Of a stretch of 64,000 bases of DNA, positions 27,619-38,073 are shown in pieces. Positions within the stretch are counted from its first letter, which is position 1. Each line of letters begins with the position of its first letter. Below the pieces are notes generated by a model that worked only from the letters and a program-made list of their open reading frames with translations, did no database searches and was not told the origin of the DNA. A program made the position numbers and the translations under genes. The stretch lies in the NCBI RefSeq assembly GCF_947378715.1, contig NZ_CANCLE010000002.1, forward strand, positions 14,075 to 78,074. Reading direction: 5' to 3'. The stretch is from Phenylobacterium aquaticum. GTDB lineage: Bacteria > Pseudomonadota > Alphaproteobacteria > Caulobacterales > Caulobacteraceae.

Positions 27619-28554
27619 ATGACCGAACCGAAGAAGGGTTGGCTCCAGCGCCTCGCCGGCGGGCTCACCCGCTCGTCCAAGGCGCTGACGGAGCAGGTGG
27701 CCGCTACCTTCACCAAGCAGCCGCTGGACCAGGCCAAGCTCGACGAACTCGAAGAGATGCTGATCGAGGCCGATCTTGGCCCGCATTCGGCCGCCCGCAT
27801 CACCGCGCGCTTCGCCGAGGAAAAATTCGGCAAGAGCGTCGACGAGGACGAGATCAAGCAGGCCCTGGCCCAGGCCATCGGTGACGAGCTTTCGACCCGC
27901 CAGGGCGATTTTGATCCCCTGTCCGGCCCCCGGCCCTATGTGGTGCTGTTCATCGGGGTCAATGGCTCGGGCAAGACCACCACGCTGGGGAAGATCGCCG
28001 CCGACCTGAAGACCCGGGGCGCCAAGGTGCTGATCGTGGCCGGGGACACCTTCCGCGCCGCCGCCGTCGAACAGCTCAAGATCTGGGCCGACCGGGCCGG
28101 CGCCGACTTCGTGTCGCGACCCATCGGCTCGGACGCCGCGGGCCTCGCCTTCGAGGCCCTGGAGCGCGCCAGGGCCGAGAACTACGACGTTGTGCTGATC
28201 GACACCGCCGGCCGGCTGCAGAACAAGCAGGGCCTGATGGACGAGCTGCACAAGATCATCCGGGTGATCAAGAAGCTGGAGCCGGACGCCCCGCACGAGA
28301 CCCTGCTGGTGCTCGACGCCACGGTCGGGCGCAACGCGCTGGCCCAGGAGAACATCTTCGGCAACCAGATCGGCGTGTCCGGCATTGTCATGACCAAGCT
28401 CGACGGCACCGCCCGCGGGGGGGTGCTGGTTCCGGTGGCCCAGGCCTCCGACAGTCCGATCAAGCTGATCGGGGTGGGCGAGGGCATCGAGGATCTGCAA
28501 CCGTTCAACGCCCGGGCCTTCGCCCGCTCCCTCGTCGGCCTGGAGGACCAATGA
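27619..28554 (+). CDS. ftsY: Signal recognition particle receptor
   Basis: FtsY is the membrane-associated GTPase that receives ribosome-SRP complexes. The 311 residues hold the N domain (GLTRSSKALTEQVAATF) and the G domain with P-loop GVNGSGKTTTLGK, the DTFRAAAVEQLKIWADR insertion-box region, DTAGRLQNK (G3) and TKLDGTARGG (G4 and closing loop). The long acidic A domain of enterobacterial FtsY is absent, as is usual in alphaproteobacteria. It overlaps yciB by four bases. Confidence 0.97.
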   Translation: MTEPKKGWLQRLAGGLTRSSKALTEQVAATFTKQPLDQAKLDELEEMLIEADLGPHSAARITARFAEEKFGKSVDEDEIKQALAQAIGDELSTRQGDFDPLSGPRPYVVLFIGVNGSGKTTTLGKIAADLKTRGAKVLIVAGDTFRAAAVEQLKIWADRAGADFVSRPIGSDAAGLAFEALERARAENYDVVLIDTAGRLQNKQGLMDELHKIIRVIKKLEPDAPHETLLVLDATVGRNALAQENIFGNQIGVSGIVMTKLDGTARGGVLVPVAQASDSPIKLIGVGEGIEDLQPFNARAFARSLVGLEDQ

Positions 28555-29123
28555 CCGCCTCGCCCGCTGCGCCCAAATGGGTGCGCTATGTCGTCGACTA
28601 TGGCTCGCTGGTGGTCTGGCTGATCGCCTTCTTCGCCACCGGCCGCAACCTGATCCAGGCCACCTGGGCGCTGATGGCCGGCTCGGCGATCGCACTGCTG
28701 GTCGGCCTGATCTTCGAGCGCCGCATCGCCCCCATCCCGCTGATCGCCGGTGGCGCGGCCCTGGTGTTCGGGGGCCTCACCCTGGTCTTCCATGACGCCC
28801 GCTTCCTGAAGATGAAGCCCACGGTCATGAACCTGCTCTATGGCGGCGGCCTCCTGATCGGCCTGGCGATGCGCAAGAATCCGCTGCAGCTGGTGGTGGG
28901 CCAAGCCTTCCAGATGGATGACGCCGGCTGGCGCAAGCTGACCCTGCGCTACGGCCTGTTCTTCCTGGCGCTCGCCGCCCTGAACGAAGCCGTCTGGCGG
29001 ACCCAGCCCGACACCATCTGGGTGCTGTTCCGCTTCCCCGGCCTGATGATCCTGACCGTCGCCTTCGCGCTGACCCAGGCGCCGGTGATGATGCGCCACG
29101 CCCTGGAGGCGGAGGCCGACTAG
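28551..29123 (+). CDS. yciB: Inner membrane septation protein YciB/IspZ
   Basis: A 190-residue polytopic membrane protein of the septation protein A/IspZ family, linked to cell-envelope synthesis and division. About five hydrophobic segments are visible. The family signatures are KPTVMNLLYGGGLLIGLAM, KNPLQLVVGQAFQMDDAGWRKLTLRYG and NEAVWRTQPDTIWVLFRFPG. The ATG overlaps the ftsY stop (ATGA), a conserved pairing in alphaproteobacteria. Confidence 0.94.
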   Translation: MTASPAAPKWVRYVVDYGSLVVWLIAFFATGRNLIQATWALMAGSAIALLVGLIFERRIAPIPLIAGGAALVFGGLTLVFHDARFLKMKPTVMNLLYGGGLLIGLAMRKNPLQLVVGQAFQMDDAGWRKLTLRYGLFFLALAALNEAVWRTQPDTIWVLFRFPGLMILTVAFALTQAPVMMRHALEAEAD

Positions 29124-29213
29124 GGGCTTTGGACCGCCCACGGACCGTCTGTCGTCAAACAGACGTGAAGGGCCTATAGATTCCCGGCAGCTCCAAGCGG
29201 CGAGGTTGGGTCG

Positions 29214-29804
29214 ATGTCTAAGGGCAAGTCGGGCGGCAAGGCGGACGGGCTTCCCGTCCTGGACCGGTCTCCCAGCCATCTGCTGCATCGGGCCCTGCAA
29301 CTGGCCCTAGACATCTATGCCGACGAATTCGGTCCGGGCGGCGTCACCCAGCGTCAGTACGCGGTGCTGGCGGCGGTGGAGACCCAGGAAGGCCTCACCC
29401 AGACCGACCTGGTGCGGATCACCGGCATCGACCGCTCGACCCTCGCCGACATGGCCGCGCGCATGATCGCCAAGGGCCTGCTGGAACGCCAGCGCTCGGC
29501 CTCCGACGCCCGCGCCAACGCCGTCAGCCTGACCGAAGCCGGCCGCTTCGCCCTTGATGAGGCGCGTCCGAAGATGGCCGCCGCCGACTCGCGGCTGTTG
29601 AAGCTGTTGTCCGGCGGCAAGCGCGAGACCCTGACCGGCCTGCTGCGCGACCTGATCAAGGCCGGGGACGAGGCCCAGGCGCCGGGACCTGTCGCCGAAA
29701 AGCCGGCGAAGAAGCCCAAGGCGGACAAGCCCAAGAAGGCCAAGGCCGACAAACCGGCCAAGGCCGCGAAACCCGAAAAGAAGAAGGCCAAGAAGGCGGC
29801 GTGA
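29214..29804 (+). CDS. MarR family regulator with lysine-rich C-terminal tail
   Basis: A 196-residue regulator. Residues 1-150 are a MarR winged helix (TQRQYAVLAAVETQEGLTQTDLVRITGIDRSTLADMAARM, then the wing ERQRSASDARANAVSLTEAG). After about residue 150 comes a 40-residue tail of repeated Lys, Ala and Pro (KPAKKPKADKPKKAKADKP). It looks like the C-terminal domain of histone H1-like proteins and probably adds non-specific DNA binding. No palindromic operator is obvious in the 90-base leader. Target genes are unknown. Confidence 0.9.
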   Translation: MSKGKSGGKADGLPVLDRSPSHLLHRALQLALDIYADEFGPGGVTQRQYAVLAAVETQEGLTQTDLVRITGIDRSTLADMAARMIAKGLLERQRSASDARANAVSLTEAGRFALDEARPKMAAADSRLLKLLSGGKRETLTGLLRDLIKAGDEAQAPGPVAEKPAKKPKADKPKKAKADKPAKAAKPEKKKAKKAA

Positions 29805-29844
29805 GCTGAATCCTCGCCCCGCTTCATGGGGGCGGACGGCTCGC

Positions 29845-30138
29845 CTAAACCTTGATGTCGAGGATCGAGCCCGGCCGCAGGTAGCGGGTCGGCGCTTCGG
29901 TCGGCAGGGTCGTAGGGATTTTTTGCACATAGGCGGCCTGGGCCACGGCGGGCGAGGCCGTGCGCGGGGTCGCAGCCGACTGGGCGATCGTCTGGGTCTG
30001 GATGGCCTGGGGCGCGGCCTTGCCGAGCGCGGCCTCGAAGAAGGCGCGCTGCGCCGCAGAACGCGTCGCGTCGGGCCGCTGGACGTTGGGCGTCGTCGTG
30101 GCCTGGGGCTGGAAGTTCGGGCGGATCGGCGCGGCCAT
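29845..30138 (-). CDS. Hypothetical 97-residue protein, candidate CtrA target
   Basis: A 97-residue protein of no family I can name. It is rich in Ala, Thr, Pro and Gln with low complexity in the middle, has no signal peptide or membrane segment, and ends with an ordered-looking motif TRYLRPGSILDIKV. An internal segment SAAQRAFFEAALGKA may form a helix. Two TTAACCAT boxes lie 15 and 57 bases upstream on its strand, which points to cell-cycle control. It is downstream of ccmG but separated by 60 bases and the boxes, so it probably has its own promoter. Confidence 0.72.
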   Translation of the reverse strand: MAAPIRPNFQPQATTTPNVQRPDATRSAAQRAFFEAALGKAAPQAIQTQTIAQSAATPRTASPAVAQAAYVQKIPTTLPTEAPTRYLRPGSILDIKV

Positions 30139-30152
30139 GGGACCCCGGAAAC

Positions 30153-30202
30153 ATGGTTAACCAGACCCTACCCTGGGCTGGACGCTCCGAAGATATGGTT
30201 AA
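30153..30202 (-). promoter_or_regulatory. Two CtrA half-site motifs (TTAACCAT)
   Basis: Read on the minus strand, TTAACCAT occurs at 30153-30160 and 30195-30202. This 8-mer is the known Caulobacter CtrA half-site. The second overlaps the end of ccmG. They lie immediately upstream of the 97-residue gene on the same strand. Confidence 0.55.
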
Positions 30203-30714
30203 CGCGGGGCCTTGGCCAGCATCGCCTGGGCGTCGGCCTCGGTCAGCGGCCCGGAATGCTTGTCGAGGATCATGCCGTCGGCGCTGACCAGATAGGTCTC
30301 CGGCACCCCGGTGACGCCGAGCTCGATCCCGGCCCGGCCATCGCGGTCGACCAGGCGCGCGGCATAGGGATCGCCCAGCCGGGTCAGGAAGGCTTGCGTG
30401 TTCTCTGGCGCGTCCTTGTAGGCCACGCCCACCAGCTTGACGCCCCGGCGCTTGAGGGAGACCAGCACGGGCGCTTCCAGCTCGCAGGGGGCGCACCAGG
30501 AGGCGAAGACATTGACCAGCGCCGGGCCCCTGGCGGCTTCGCTGAGGGCCAAGGGCCGGCCGTCGTCGAGGCTGGGCAGGGAGAGCGCCGGCAGGGGGTG
30601 TCCGACCAGGGCGCGGGGCTCGACCTTGGGGTCATGGTGCAGGGCGTAGAGCCCGAACAGCAGGGCGAGCGCCGCCAGCACCGCCAAGGGCGCCAGCGCC
30701 AGCCAGCGGCTCAC
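30199..30714 (-). CDS. ccmG: Cytochrome c maturation thiol:disulphide oxidoreductase
   Basis: CcmG/DsbE is a membrane-tethered thioredoxin that keeps apocytochrome c haem-binding cysteines reduced. The 171 residues have one N-terminal anchor (LALAPLAVLAALALLFGLYAL) and a periplasmic thioredoxin domain with the redox motif WCAPC (Cys74 and Cys77), the GVAYKD strand typical of CcmG and cis-Pro in GVPETYLV. The start is a GTG overlapping the ccmD stop (GTGA). It is the last ccm gene of the cluster. Confidence 0.95.
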   Translation of the reverse strand: MSRWLALAPLAVLAALALLFGLYALHHDPKVEPRALVGHPLPALSLPSLDDGRPLALSEAARGPALVNVFASWCAPCELEAPVLVSLKRRGVKLVGVAYKDAPENTQAFLTRLGDPYAARLVDRDGRAGIELGVTGVPETYLVSADGMILDKHSGPLTEADAQAMLAKAPR

Positions 30715-30884
30715 GCTTCGGTCTCCTGCCCGGTCCTCTGGGCGGCGTTCAGCGCCTCGGTGCGTTTCCGCCAGCGGCGGGAATAGGCCAGGCTGGTCCA
30801 GATCATGGCCGCCAGCGTCGCGGCGGTGATTGCATAGGCGGGGCCGATGAAGGCGGCGTATTTGCCGGTGAACAGGTCGGCCAT
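30711..30884 (-). CDS. ccmD: Haem exporter protein D
   Basis: A 57-residue one-pass membrane protein between ccmC and ccmG. It starts MADLFTGKYAAFIGPAYAIT, has a single hydrophobic helix (residues 10-33, including ITAATLAAMIWTSLAY) and then the basic SRRWRKRTEALNA stretch. This is the standard CcmD layout. CcmD is needed to release haem-loaded CcmE from CcmABC. Its stop overlaps the ccmG start; four bases separate it from the ccmC stop. Confidence 0.9.
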   Translation of the reverse strand: MADLFTGKYAAFIGPAYAITAATLAAMIWTSLAYSRRWRKRTEALNAAQRTGQETEA

Positions 30885-30888
30885 GGGG

Positions 30889-31617
30889 TCAGGCTCTCGC
30901 GGCGCGCAGGGCGGCGGCCTCGGCGCGGCGTCGCCAGACCTCGCCGCGGATGCGGACCAGCCACAGGGCGCCGAAGCCGGCCATATAGGCCAGGCCCATC
31001 AGCAGCAGGGGGGTGAGGAAGACAGGCGCCAGGGTCGAGCCGCCCTTGCGGAACACCGAGGCGCCCTGATGCAGGGTGTTCCACCAGGTCACCGACCAGT
31101 GCACCACCGGCAGATTGACCAGGCCCACCAGGGCCAGGATCGCGCCGGCCCGGGCGGCCTTGGCCTCGTCATCGAGGCTGGCGCGCAGGGCCATATAGGC
31201 GAGGTAGAACAGGAACAGCACCAGGACCGAGGTCAGGCGAGCGTCCCACACCCACCAGGCGCCCCACATGGGCCGGCCCCAGAGCGAGCCGGTGACCAGG
31301 GCGAGCGCCGTAAAGGCGGCGCCCAGGGGGGCCGCAGCCTGGGCGGCGGCGTCGGCCAGGGCGTGGCGGAACACCAGGGCCAGGAAGCTGGCCACGCCCA
31401 TGCAGACATAGACGAACATGCTCATCCAGGCCGCCGGCACATGGATGAACATGATCTTGACCGTAGCGCCCTGCTGATAGTCGTCCGGGGCGGTGAAGCC
31501 GAGCCACAGTCCGGCCAGGGCCAGGGCGATGGCGATCGCCGCGAACATCGGCGCGGCCCAGCGTGAAAACGCCATGAACCGCTCGGGATTGGCCAGGAAC
31601 GCGGGCGCCGGAATCAT
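30889..31617 (-). CDS. ccmC: Haem exporter/handling protein CcmC
   Basis: CcmC is the polytopic protein that presents haem to CcmE. The 242 residues from ATG 31617 contain about six membrane segments and the haem-handling loop WSVTWWNTLHQGAS, the WWxxLHQ form of the signature. The two flanking histidines that bind haem lie in FIHVPAAWMSM and PVVHWSVTWW. A longer frame starts 12 codons upstream but lacks homology. It overlaps nothing but is 4 bases from ccmD. Confidence 0.94.
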   Translation of the reverse strand: MIPAPAFLANPERFMAFSRWAAPMFAAIAIALALAGLWLGFTAPDDYQQGATVKIMFIHVPAAWMSMFVYVCMGVASFLALVFRHALADAAAQAAAPLGAAFTALALVTGSLWGRPMWGAWWVWDARLTSVLVLFLFYLAYMALRASLDDEAKAARAGAILALVGLVNLPVVHWSVTWWNTLHQGASVFRKGGSTLAPVFLTPLLLMGLAYMAGFGALWLVRIRGEVWRRRAEAAALRAARA

Positions 31618-31721
31618 GGCTCGCCGATTAGCCCCCAAGGCCTTCCGGGGCAATGGTCTAGATCAAGGCGGCGCGAGGACCGGCCGACCCAATGGCGAAG
31701 GCCGGCCGGTCCTCACGGACG

Positions 31722-32270
31722 TCAGCCCTCGTGGCCGCCGTCCATCCCGTGTCCGCCCATGTGATGGCCGCCCATGCGGCCTTCCATCCCGCCACGCGGA
31801 CCGCCATGGCGCATCATCATCGGCGGCAGGGCGTCGAAGGCCTTCTGCTGGGTGGGGGAGAGCTGGGCGTAGAAGCGTTTCACCGCCGCGATGTGCTGGT
31901 CCATCATCGCCTCGTGCTCGGCCATGCGCGACTTCATCTGGTCGAGGCGCTGGGGGGTGGTCAGCTTGGCCATCTCCTCATGCTCCTCGCGCATCTTGTC
32001 CATCCTGCCCTCCGGCGGCTTCATGGCCGCGATGAAGGCCTGCAGGGCCGGCTCCTGGGCGGGGCTCAGCTGCAGGACGTCTCGCAGGTGCTGGATGTGG
32101 CGCTGCATCATGGCGGCGTGATCGGGATGGCCGTCCGGCCCGGCCATGTCGTGGACGCCGCCCATCATACCGGGCGGCGGCGGAGCGGTCTGAGCGACGG
32201 CCGCGCCGGCAGCCGCGAGGATCAGCAATGACGCGCCCAGGGCGGCCGGTCGGAAGGATTTCAGGTTCAT
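31722..32270 (-). CDS. Spy/CpxP-like periplasmic protein, Met/His-rich
   Basis: A 182-residue exported protein. After a signal peptide (AALGASLLILAAAGAAVAQ) come Met/His-rich segments (GMMGGVHDMAGPDGHPDH) and two LTxxQ-like motifs, LQLSPAQEPAL and AQLSPTQQKAF, that define the Spy/CpxP and 'heavy metal sensor' family. The tail is extremely rich in Gly, His and Met (RMGGHHMGGHGMDGGH), suggesting copper or other metal binding. Family members act as chaperones or metal buffers. It sits between ccmB and ccmC on the same strand, an unusual position within a haem/cytochrome cluster. Confidence 0.85.
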   Translation of the reverse strand: MNLKSFRPAALGASLLILAAAGAAVAQTAPPPPGMMGGVHDMAGPDGHPDHAAMMQRHIQHLRDVLQLSPAQEPALQAFIAAMKPPEGRMDKMREEHEEMAKLTTPQRLDQMKSRMAEHEAMMDQHIAAVKRFYAQLSPTQQKAFDALPPMMMRHGGPRGGMEGRMGGHHMGGHGMDGGHEG

Positions 32271-32364
32271 GGGTGTCTCCGTTGCAGCGCCCCTACAGCC
32301 TCTAACGGATGGCCCGGCCGGTTCCGGCGGTCGGCGGACCTTAAGCTTTCGTCATGTTTGGGGG

Positions 32365-33030
32365 TCAGCTCAGGGCGTTGCGGCAGGCCGCGGCCATGGC
32401 CACCGGGCCCAGGGCCACGGCCGCGGCGGCATAGGCGCCCAGCAGGGTGAATCCGGAGCGCCAGGGCAGGCCCGAGGCGAAGGCGTCCAGCGCTCCGCCG
32501 CCGAAGATCACCGGCGGCACGAACAGCGGCAGGACGATCACGGCGGTCAGCAGGCCGCCGCGCCGGGCGCCGAGGCTGAGCGCCGCGCCGATCCCGCCGG
32601 TGAAGGCGAAGGCCAGGCCGCCGACCAGGGCGCTGGCGAAGATCAGCGGCGCCAAGGCGAGCGGCGCGCCAAGCGCGATGGCGGCGATCGGGGCGGCGAG
32701 CGCCAGGGGCGCGCCGGTGGCGATCCATTGGCCCAGGCACTTGATGGCGCAGGTCAGCTCGAGCGGCATGGGCGAGAGCGTGATCAGGTCGAGCGCCCCA
32801 TCCTCATAGTCGCGCTCGAACAACCGATCGAGGCTGAGCAGGGCGGCGAGCGCCAGGCCGATCCAGGCCATGCCCGGCGCCACGGCGGCCAGCCGCGCCG
32901 GCTCGGGTCCCGTGGCCAGCGGCAAGAGGGTCGCGACCCCGGCATAGAAGCCGACCGAGACCATGGGCCCGCCGCCCCGGCCCCAGGCCAGGCGCACCTC
33001 GCGGGCGAACAGCTCCAGGGCCGGGCTCAT
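32365..33030 (-). CDS. ccmB: Haem exporter protein CcmB
   Basis: CcmB is the membrane subunit of the CcmAB ABC transporter that drives haem release from CcmE. The 221 residues show about six hydrophobic segments and the family markers [22 protein letters not shown] and [24 protein letters not shown]. The ATG at 33030 overlaps the ccmA stop by four bases. A continuous open frame further upstream is only the shadow of ccmA. Confidence 0.95.
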   Translation of the reverse strand: MSPALELFAREVRLAWGRGGGPMVSVGFYAGVATLLPLATGPEPARLAAVAPGMAWIGLALAALLSLDRLFERDYEDGALDLITLSPMPLELTCAIKCLGQWIATGAPLALAAPIAAIALGAPLALAPLIFASALVGGLAFAFTGGIGAALSLGARRGGLLTAVIVLPLFVPPVIFGGGALDAFASGLPWRSGFTLLGAYAAAAVALGPVAMAAACRNALS

Positions 33031-33644
33031 GCTGCGGCTCCGTCGGCGCGGATGTCCACGGCCCGCGCGGGGATCGGCAGGGGATCGTGGATGGCGGCCA
33101 GGATCAGGCCGCCCCCGGCCAGGTGCTCGGCCATGATCTCCCCGAACCGGGCGCGCCAATCGCTGTCCAGCGGACTGAGCGGCTCGTCCAGCAGCCACAG
33201 GGCGCGCGGCGCCGACAGCAGCCGCGCCAGGGCCAGGCGCCGCCTCTGGCCAGCCGACAGCCGGCGGATCTCCAGGTCCAGCAGGGGGGTGATCTCCAGC
33301 CGGCGCGCGGCTTCCGTCGCCGCCTCGGCCGTCCCGCCGTTCCAGCGGGTCCAGAAGTCGAGCTCCTCGCGCGCCGTGCGGCCGGACTTCAGCCCGTCCA
33401 GGTGGCCCAGCAGGTGCAGGCCGCTGGCCCGGGCCTCGGCGGCGTCCAGGTCGCCAAAGCCGATTCGCCCGGCCTCCGGCGCGATCAGGCCGGCCACGGC
33501 GCGCAGCAGGCTGGTCTTGCCGGCCCCGTTGCGGCCGGTCAGGGCGCAGGCCTCGCCAGCGCTCAAGGTCAGGCTCAGCCGCGAAAACAGACGCCGCCCG
33601 CCACGGGCCAGGGCGAGGCCCTCGATCTCCAGGCGTGTGATCAT
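33027..33644 (-). CDS. ccmA: Haem exporter ATP-binding protein CcmA
   Basis: CcmA is the ATPase of the CcmAB complex. The 205 residues carry Walker [17 protein letters not shown], the Q-loop region, signature [15 protein letters not shown] and Walker [16 protein letters not shown] with the H-loop further on (AAIHDPL). It is the first gene of the ccmA-ccmB-spy-ccmC-ccmD-ccmG run and diverges from acnA across 178 bases. Confidence 0.95.
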   Translation of the reverse strand: MITRLEIEGLALARGGRRLFSRLSLTLSAGEACALTGRNGAGKTSLLRAVAGLIAPEAGRIGFGDLDAAEARASGLHLLGHLDGLKSGRTAREELDFWTRWNGGTAEAATEAARRLEITPLLDLEIRRLSAGQRRRLALARLLSAPRALWLLDEPLSPLDSDWRARFGEIMAEHLAGGGLILAAIHDPLPIPARAVDIRADGAAA

Positions 33645-33822
33645 CGGTCGCGCGCGCCCGTTGCATGGACGGGAAAGAATCTAAGGGTTATGACGCGCGC
33701 GGCCGGCGCCGCCTCGGGGGGCGTACGCGGCGCTGGGGCGAACGCTGTGTGTCCGCCTCGAAAAGCGCGCGATCCCCGATGCGGTCGTTGAGCGGCCGAG
33801 AACAGAGGAAGGATCCTTTAGC

Positions 33823-36510
<2,688 letters not shown>

Positions 36511-36524
36511 GCCCAAAATCGTCC

Positions 36525-36552
36525 CGCGCCCGGTTGCATCCAGCCGGGCGCG
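36525..36552 (+). terminator. Hairpin after acnA
   Basis: CGCGCCCGG (36525-36533) pairs perfectly with CCGGGCGCG (36544-36552), with a 10-base loop. It lies 15 bases after the acnA stop. There is no T-run, so it may only slow polymerase or protect the 3' end. Confidence 0.55.
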
Positions 36553-36649
36553 GTGGCGTATTCGCGGACTGATGTCCGTTTTCGCGCGCCGCGCCATTTC
36601 ACGCCATATTGAACGCCGCGCGCGCCTGACTCCGCTTAAGTGCGGGCCG

Positions 36650-37366
36650 ATGCGTCGCGCCGCCGTTCTCAGCCTCCTGCTCGCCGCCCTGCCGGTCCTG
36701 GCCCTGGCCGCCAGGCCGCCCGTGGTCGTCGAGCTCTACACCGCCCAGGGCTGCGCCTCCTGCGGCGAGGCCAACGCCTATCTGGGCAAGCTGGCCGAGC
36801 GTCCCGACGTGCTGGCCCTGACCTTCCCGGTCGACTACTGGGACTATCTCGGCTGGGCCGACACCTTCGCCAAGCCGGAGTTCGCCCTGCGTCAGAAGGC
36901 CTATGTGGCCAAGCTGTCCCTGCGCGAGCCCTATACGCCCCAGGTGGTGGTCGATGGCCGCGCCCAGGTCGGGGGGCTGCAGACCGACAAGGTGGAAAAG
37001 CTGGTCGCCGCCGCCGCAGACGCGCGCCGTCGCGGTCCCGACATGGTGTTCCATGGCCTGCGCCGGATCGATGTCGGGACCGGCGTCGCGCCTAAGGGCG
37101 GGGCCGAGGTCTGGCTGGTCCGCTTCGATCCGCGCGAGCAGGACGTCGTGGTCAAGAAGGGCGACAACAAGGGCCAGACCGTCGCCCACACCAATGTGGT
37201 GCGCGAGATCGCCAAGCTGGGCCTGTGGCGCGGCAAGCCCGTGACCTTCAAGATTCCCGCCGCGACCGAGGACGGCCTGGCCATGGCGGTGCTGGTCCAG
37301 GCGCCCAAGGGCGGCAAGGTCCTGGGCGTGGCCCGCAAGGCCGAGCCGGCCGCCGCCGCGCGCTGA
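36650..37366 (+). CDS. DUF1223 thioredoxin-like exported protein
   Basis: A 238-residue DUF1223 protein. From ATG 36650 it opens with a signal peptide (RRAAVLSLLLAALPVLALAA), then the thioredoxin-like core VVVELYTAQGCASCGEANAYL with a CASC pair (Cys35 and Cys38). FPVDYWDYLGWADTFAKPEF and YTPQVVVDGRAQVGG are the family's other hallmarks. A role in redox chemistry of the envelope is inferred from the CxxC; no function is established. An upstream extension to 36572 is unlikely because it would precede the signal peptide. Confidence 0.85.
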   Translation: MRRAAVLSLLLAALPVLALAARPPVVVELYTAQGCASCGEANAYLGKLAERPDVLALTFPVDYWDYLGWADTFAKPEFALRQKAYVAKLSLREPYTPQVVVDGRAQVGGLQTDKVEKLVAAAADARRRGPDMVFHGLRRIDVGTGVAPKGGAEVWLVRFDPREQDVVVKKGDNKGQTVAHTNVVREIAKLGLWRGKPVTFKIPAATEDGLAMAVLVQAPKGGKVLGVARKAEPAAAAR

Positions 37367-37392
37367 ACGCAGACGCTGGCCCCAGATAAGCC

Positions 37393-37424
37393 AAAACCCG
37401 CGCGGTGGGGGGAAACCGCGCGGG
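37393..37424 (-). terminator. Hairpin with T-run on the minus strand in a 312-base gap
   Basis: CCCGCGCGGT (37397-37406) pairs perfectly with ACCGCGCGGG (37415-37424). Read on the minus strand the stem is followed by TTTT (37396-37393), while on the plus strand it is followed by CCAGAC. It therefore looks like a terminator for minus-strand transcription, although the nearest minus-strand gene points elsewhere. The rest of the gap 37367-37678 holds a C/G-rich block and no other feature I can name. Confidence 0.6.
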
Positions 37425-37678
37425 CCAGACTTTGGGGAGAGAGTTGTCGGCTGACCAGGACCCACGATCCAGGGGGGCTGGGGGGGCTGTTCAGGATCCG
37501 GGACCCGCGTGTCTCTGTTCAACCGACGATGTATTTATCGGGGGCGGATCAGGCGGGGACGGGTCCGAAATAAGGTCATTTCACGGCGCGATATTGCGGC
37601 ATGTCCCGAATTCGCGGCGGCTGTGTCCCCAAGGTGACGCTCGCCAGCCTGAGGGATTTGGGTCTAGGCTTTGAGTCG

Positions 37679-38008
37679 ATGGCCTTTGACCCGTCCCCGC
37701 CCCCCGCGACCCAGGTCTTCTTCGACCGGCGTGAACTGACGCGCATCCTGCATCTCTATGGCCGCATGGTCGCCGCTGGCGAGTGGCGCGACTACGCCAT
37801 CGGCGCGAATGACGAGGTCTGCGTGTTCTCGGTCTATCGCCGGGCCTCGGAGAACCCGCTCTACCGGATCGAAAAGCGCCCGGCCCTGGCCCGCCGCCAG
37901 GGCGCCTGGGCGGTGATCGGCGACGGCGGCATGATCCTCAAGCGCGGCCACGAGCTCGACCAGGTCCTGCGGGTCTTCGACAAGGGCAGGTTCAAGGTGG
38001 TGGACTGA
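37679..38008 (+). CDS. DUF2794 domain protein
   Basis: A 109-residue protein of the DUF2794 family, found mainly in alphaproteobacteria and without known function. The family core VFFDRRELTRILHLYGRMVAAGEWRDYAI, then FSVYRRASENPLYRIEKRPALARRQGAW and GHELDQVLRVFDKGRFKVV, is complete. I chose the ATG at 37679, which gives the usual length; an upstream start at 37601 adds unrelated sequence. It converges with the Bax-inhibitor-like gene across a shared terminator. Confidence 0.88.
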   Translation: MAFDPSPPPATQVFFDRRELTRILHLYGRMVAAGEWRDYAIGANDEVCVFSVYRRASENPLYRIEKRPALARRQGAWAVIGDGGMILKRGHELDQVLRVFDKGRFKVVD

Positions 38009-38017
38009 GGCGCAAAC

Positions 38018-38047
38018 AAAAACCCCGGCGGTCACCCGCCGGGGTTT
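38018..38047. terminator. Bidirectional terminator between DUF2794 and YccA-like genes
   Basis: AACCCCGGCGG (38021-38031) pairs perfectly with CCGCCGGGGTT (38036-38046) with a TCAC loop. The minus-strand side is followed by TTTTTG and the plus-strand side by TTTCG, so it can end both convergent genes. Confidence 0.88.
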
Positions 38048-38073
38048 CGTGTTTCGGCCGTTCGGAAAAAGCC

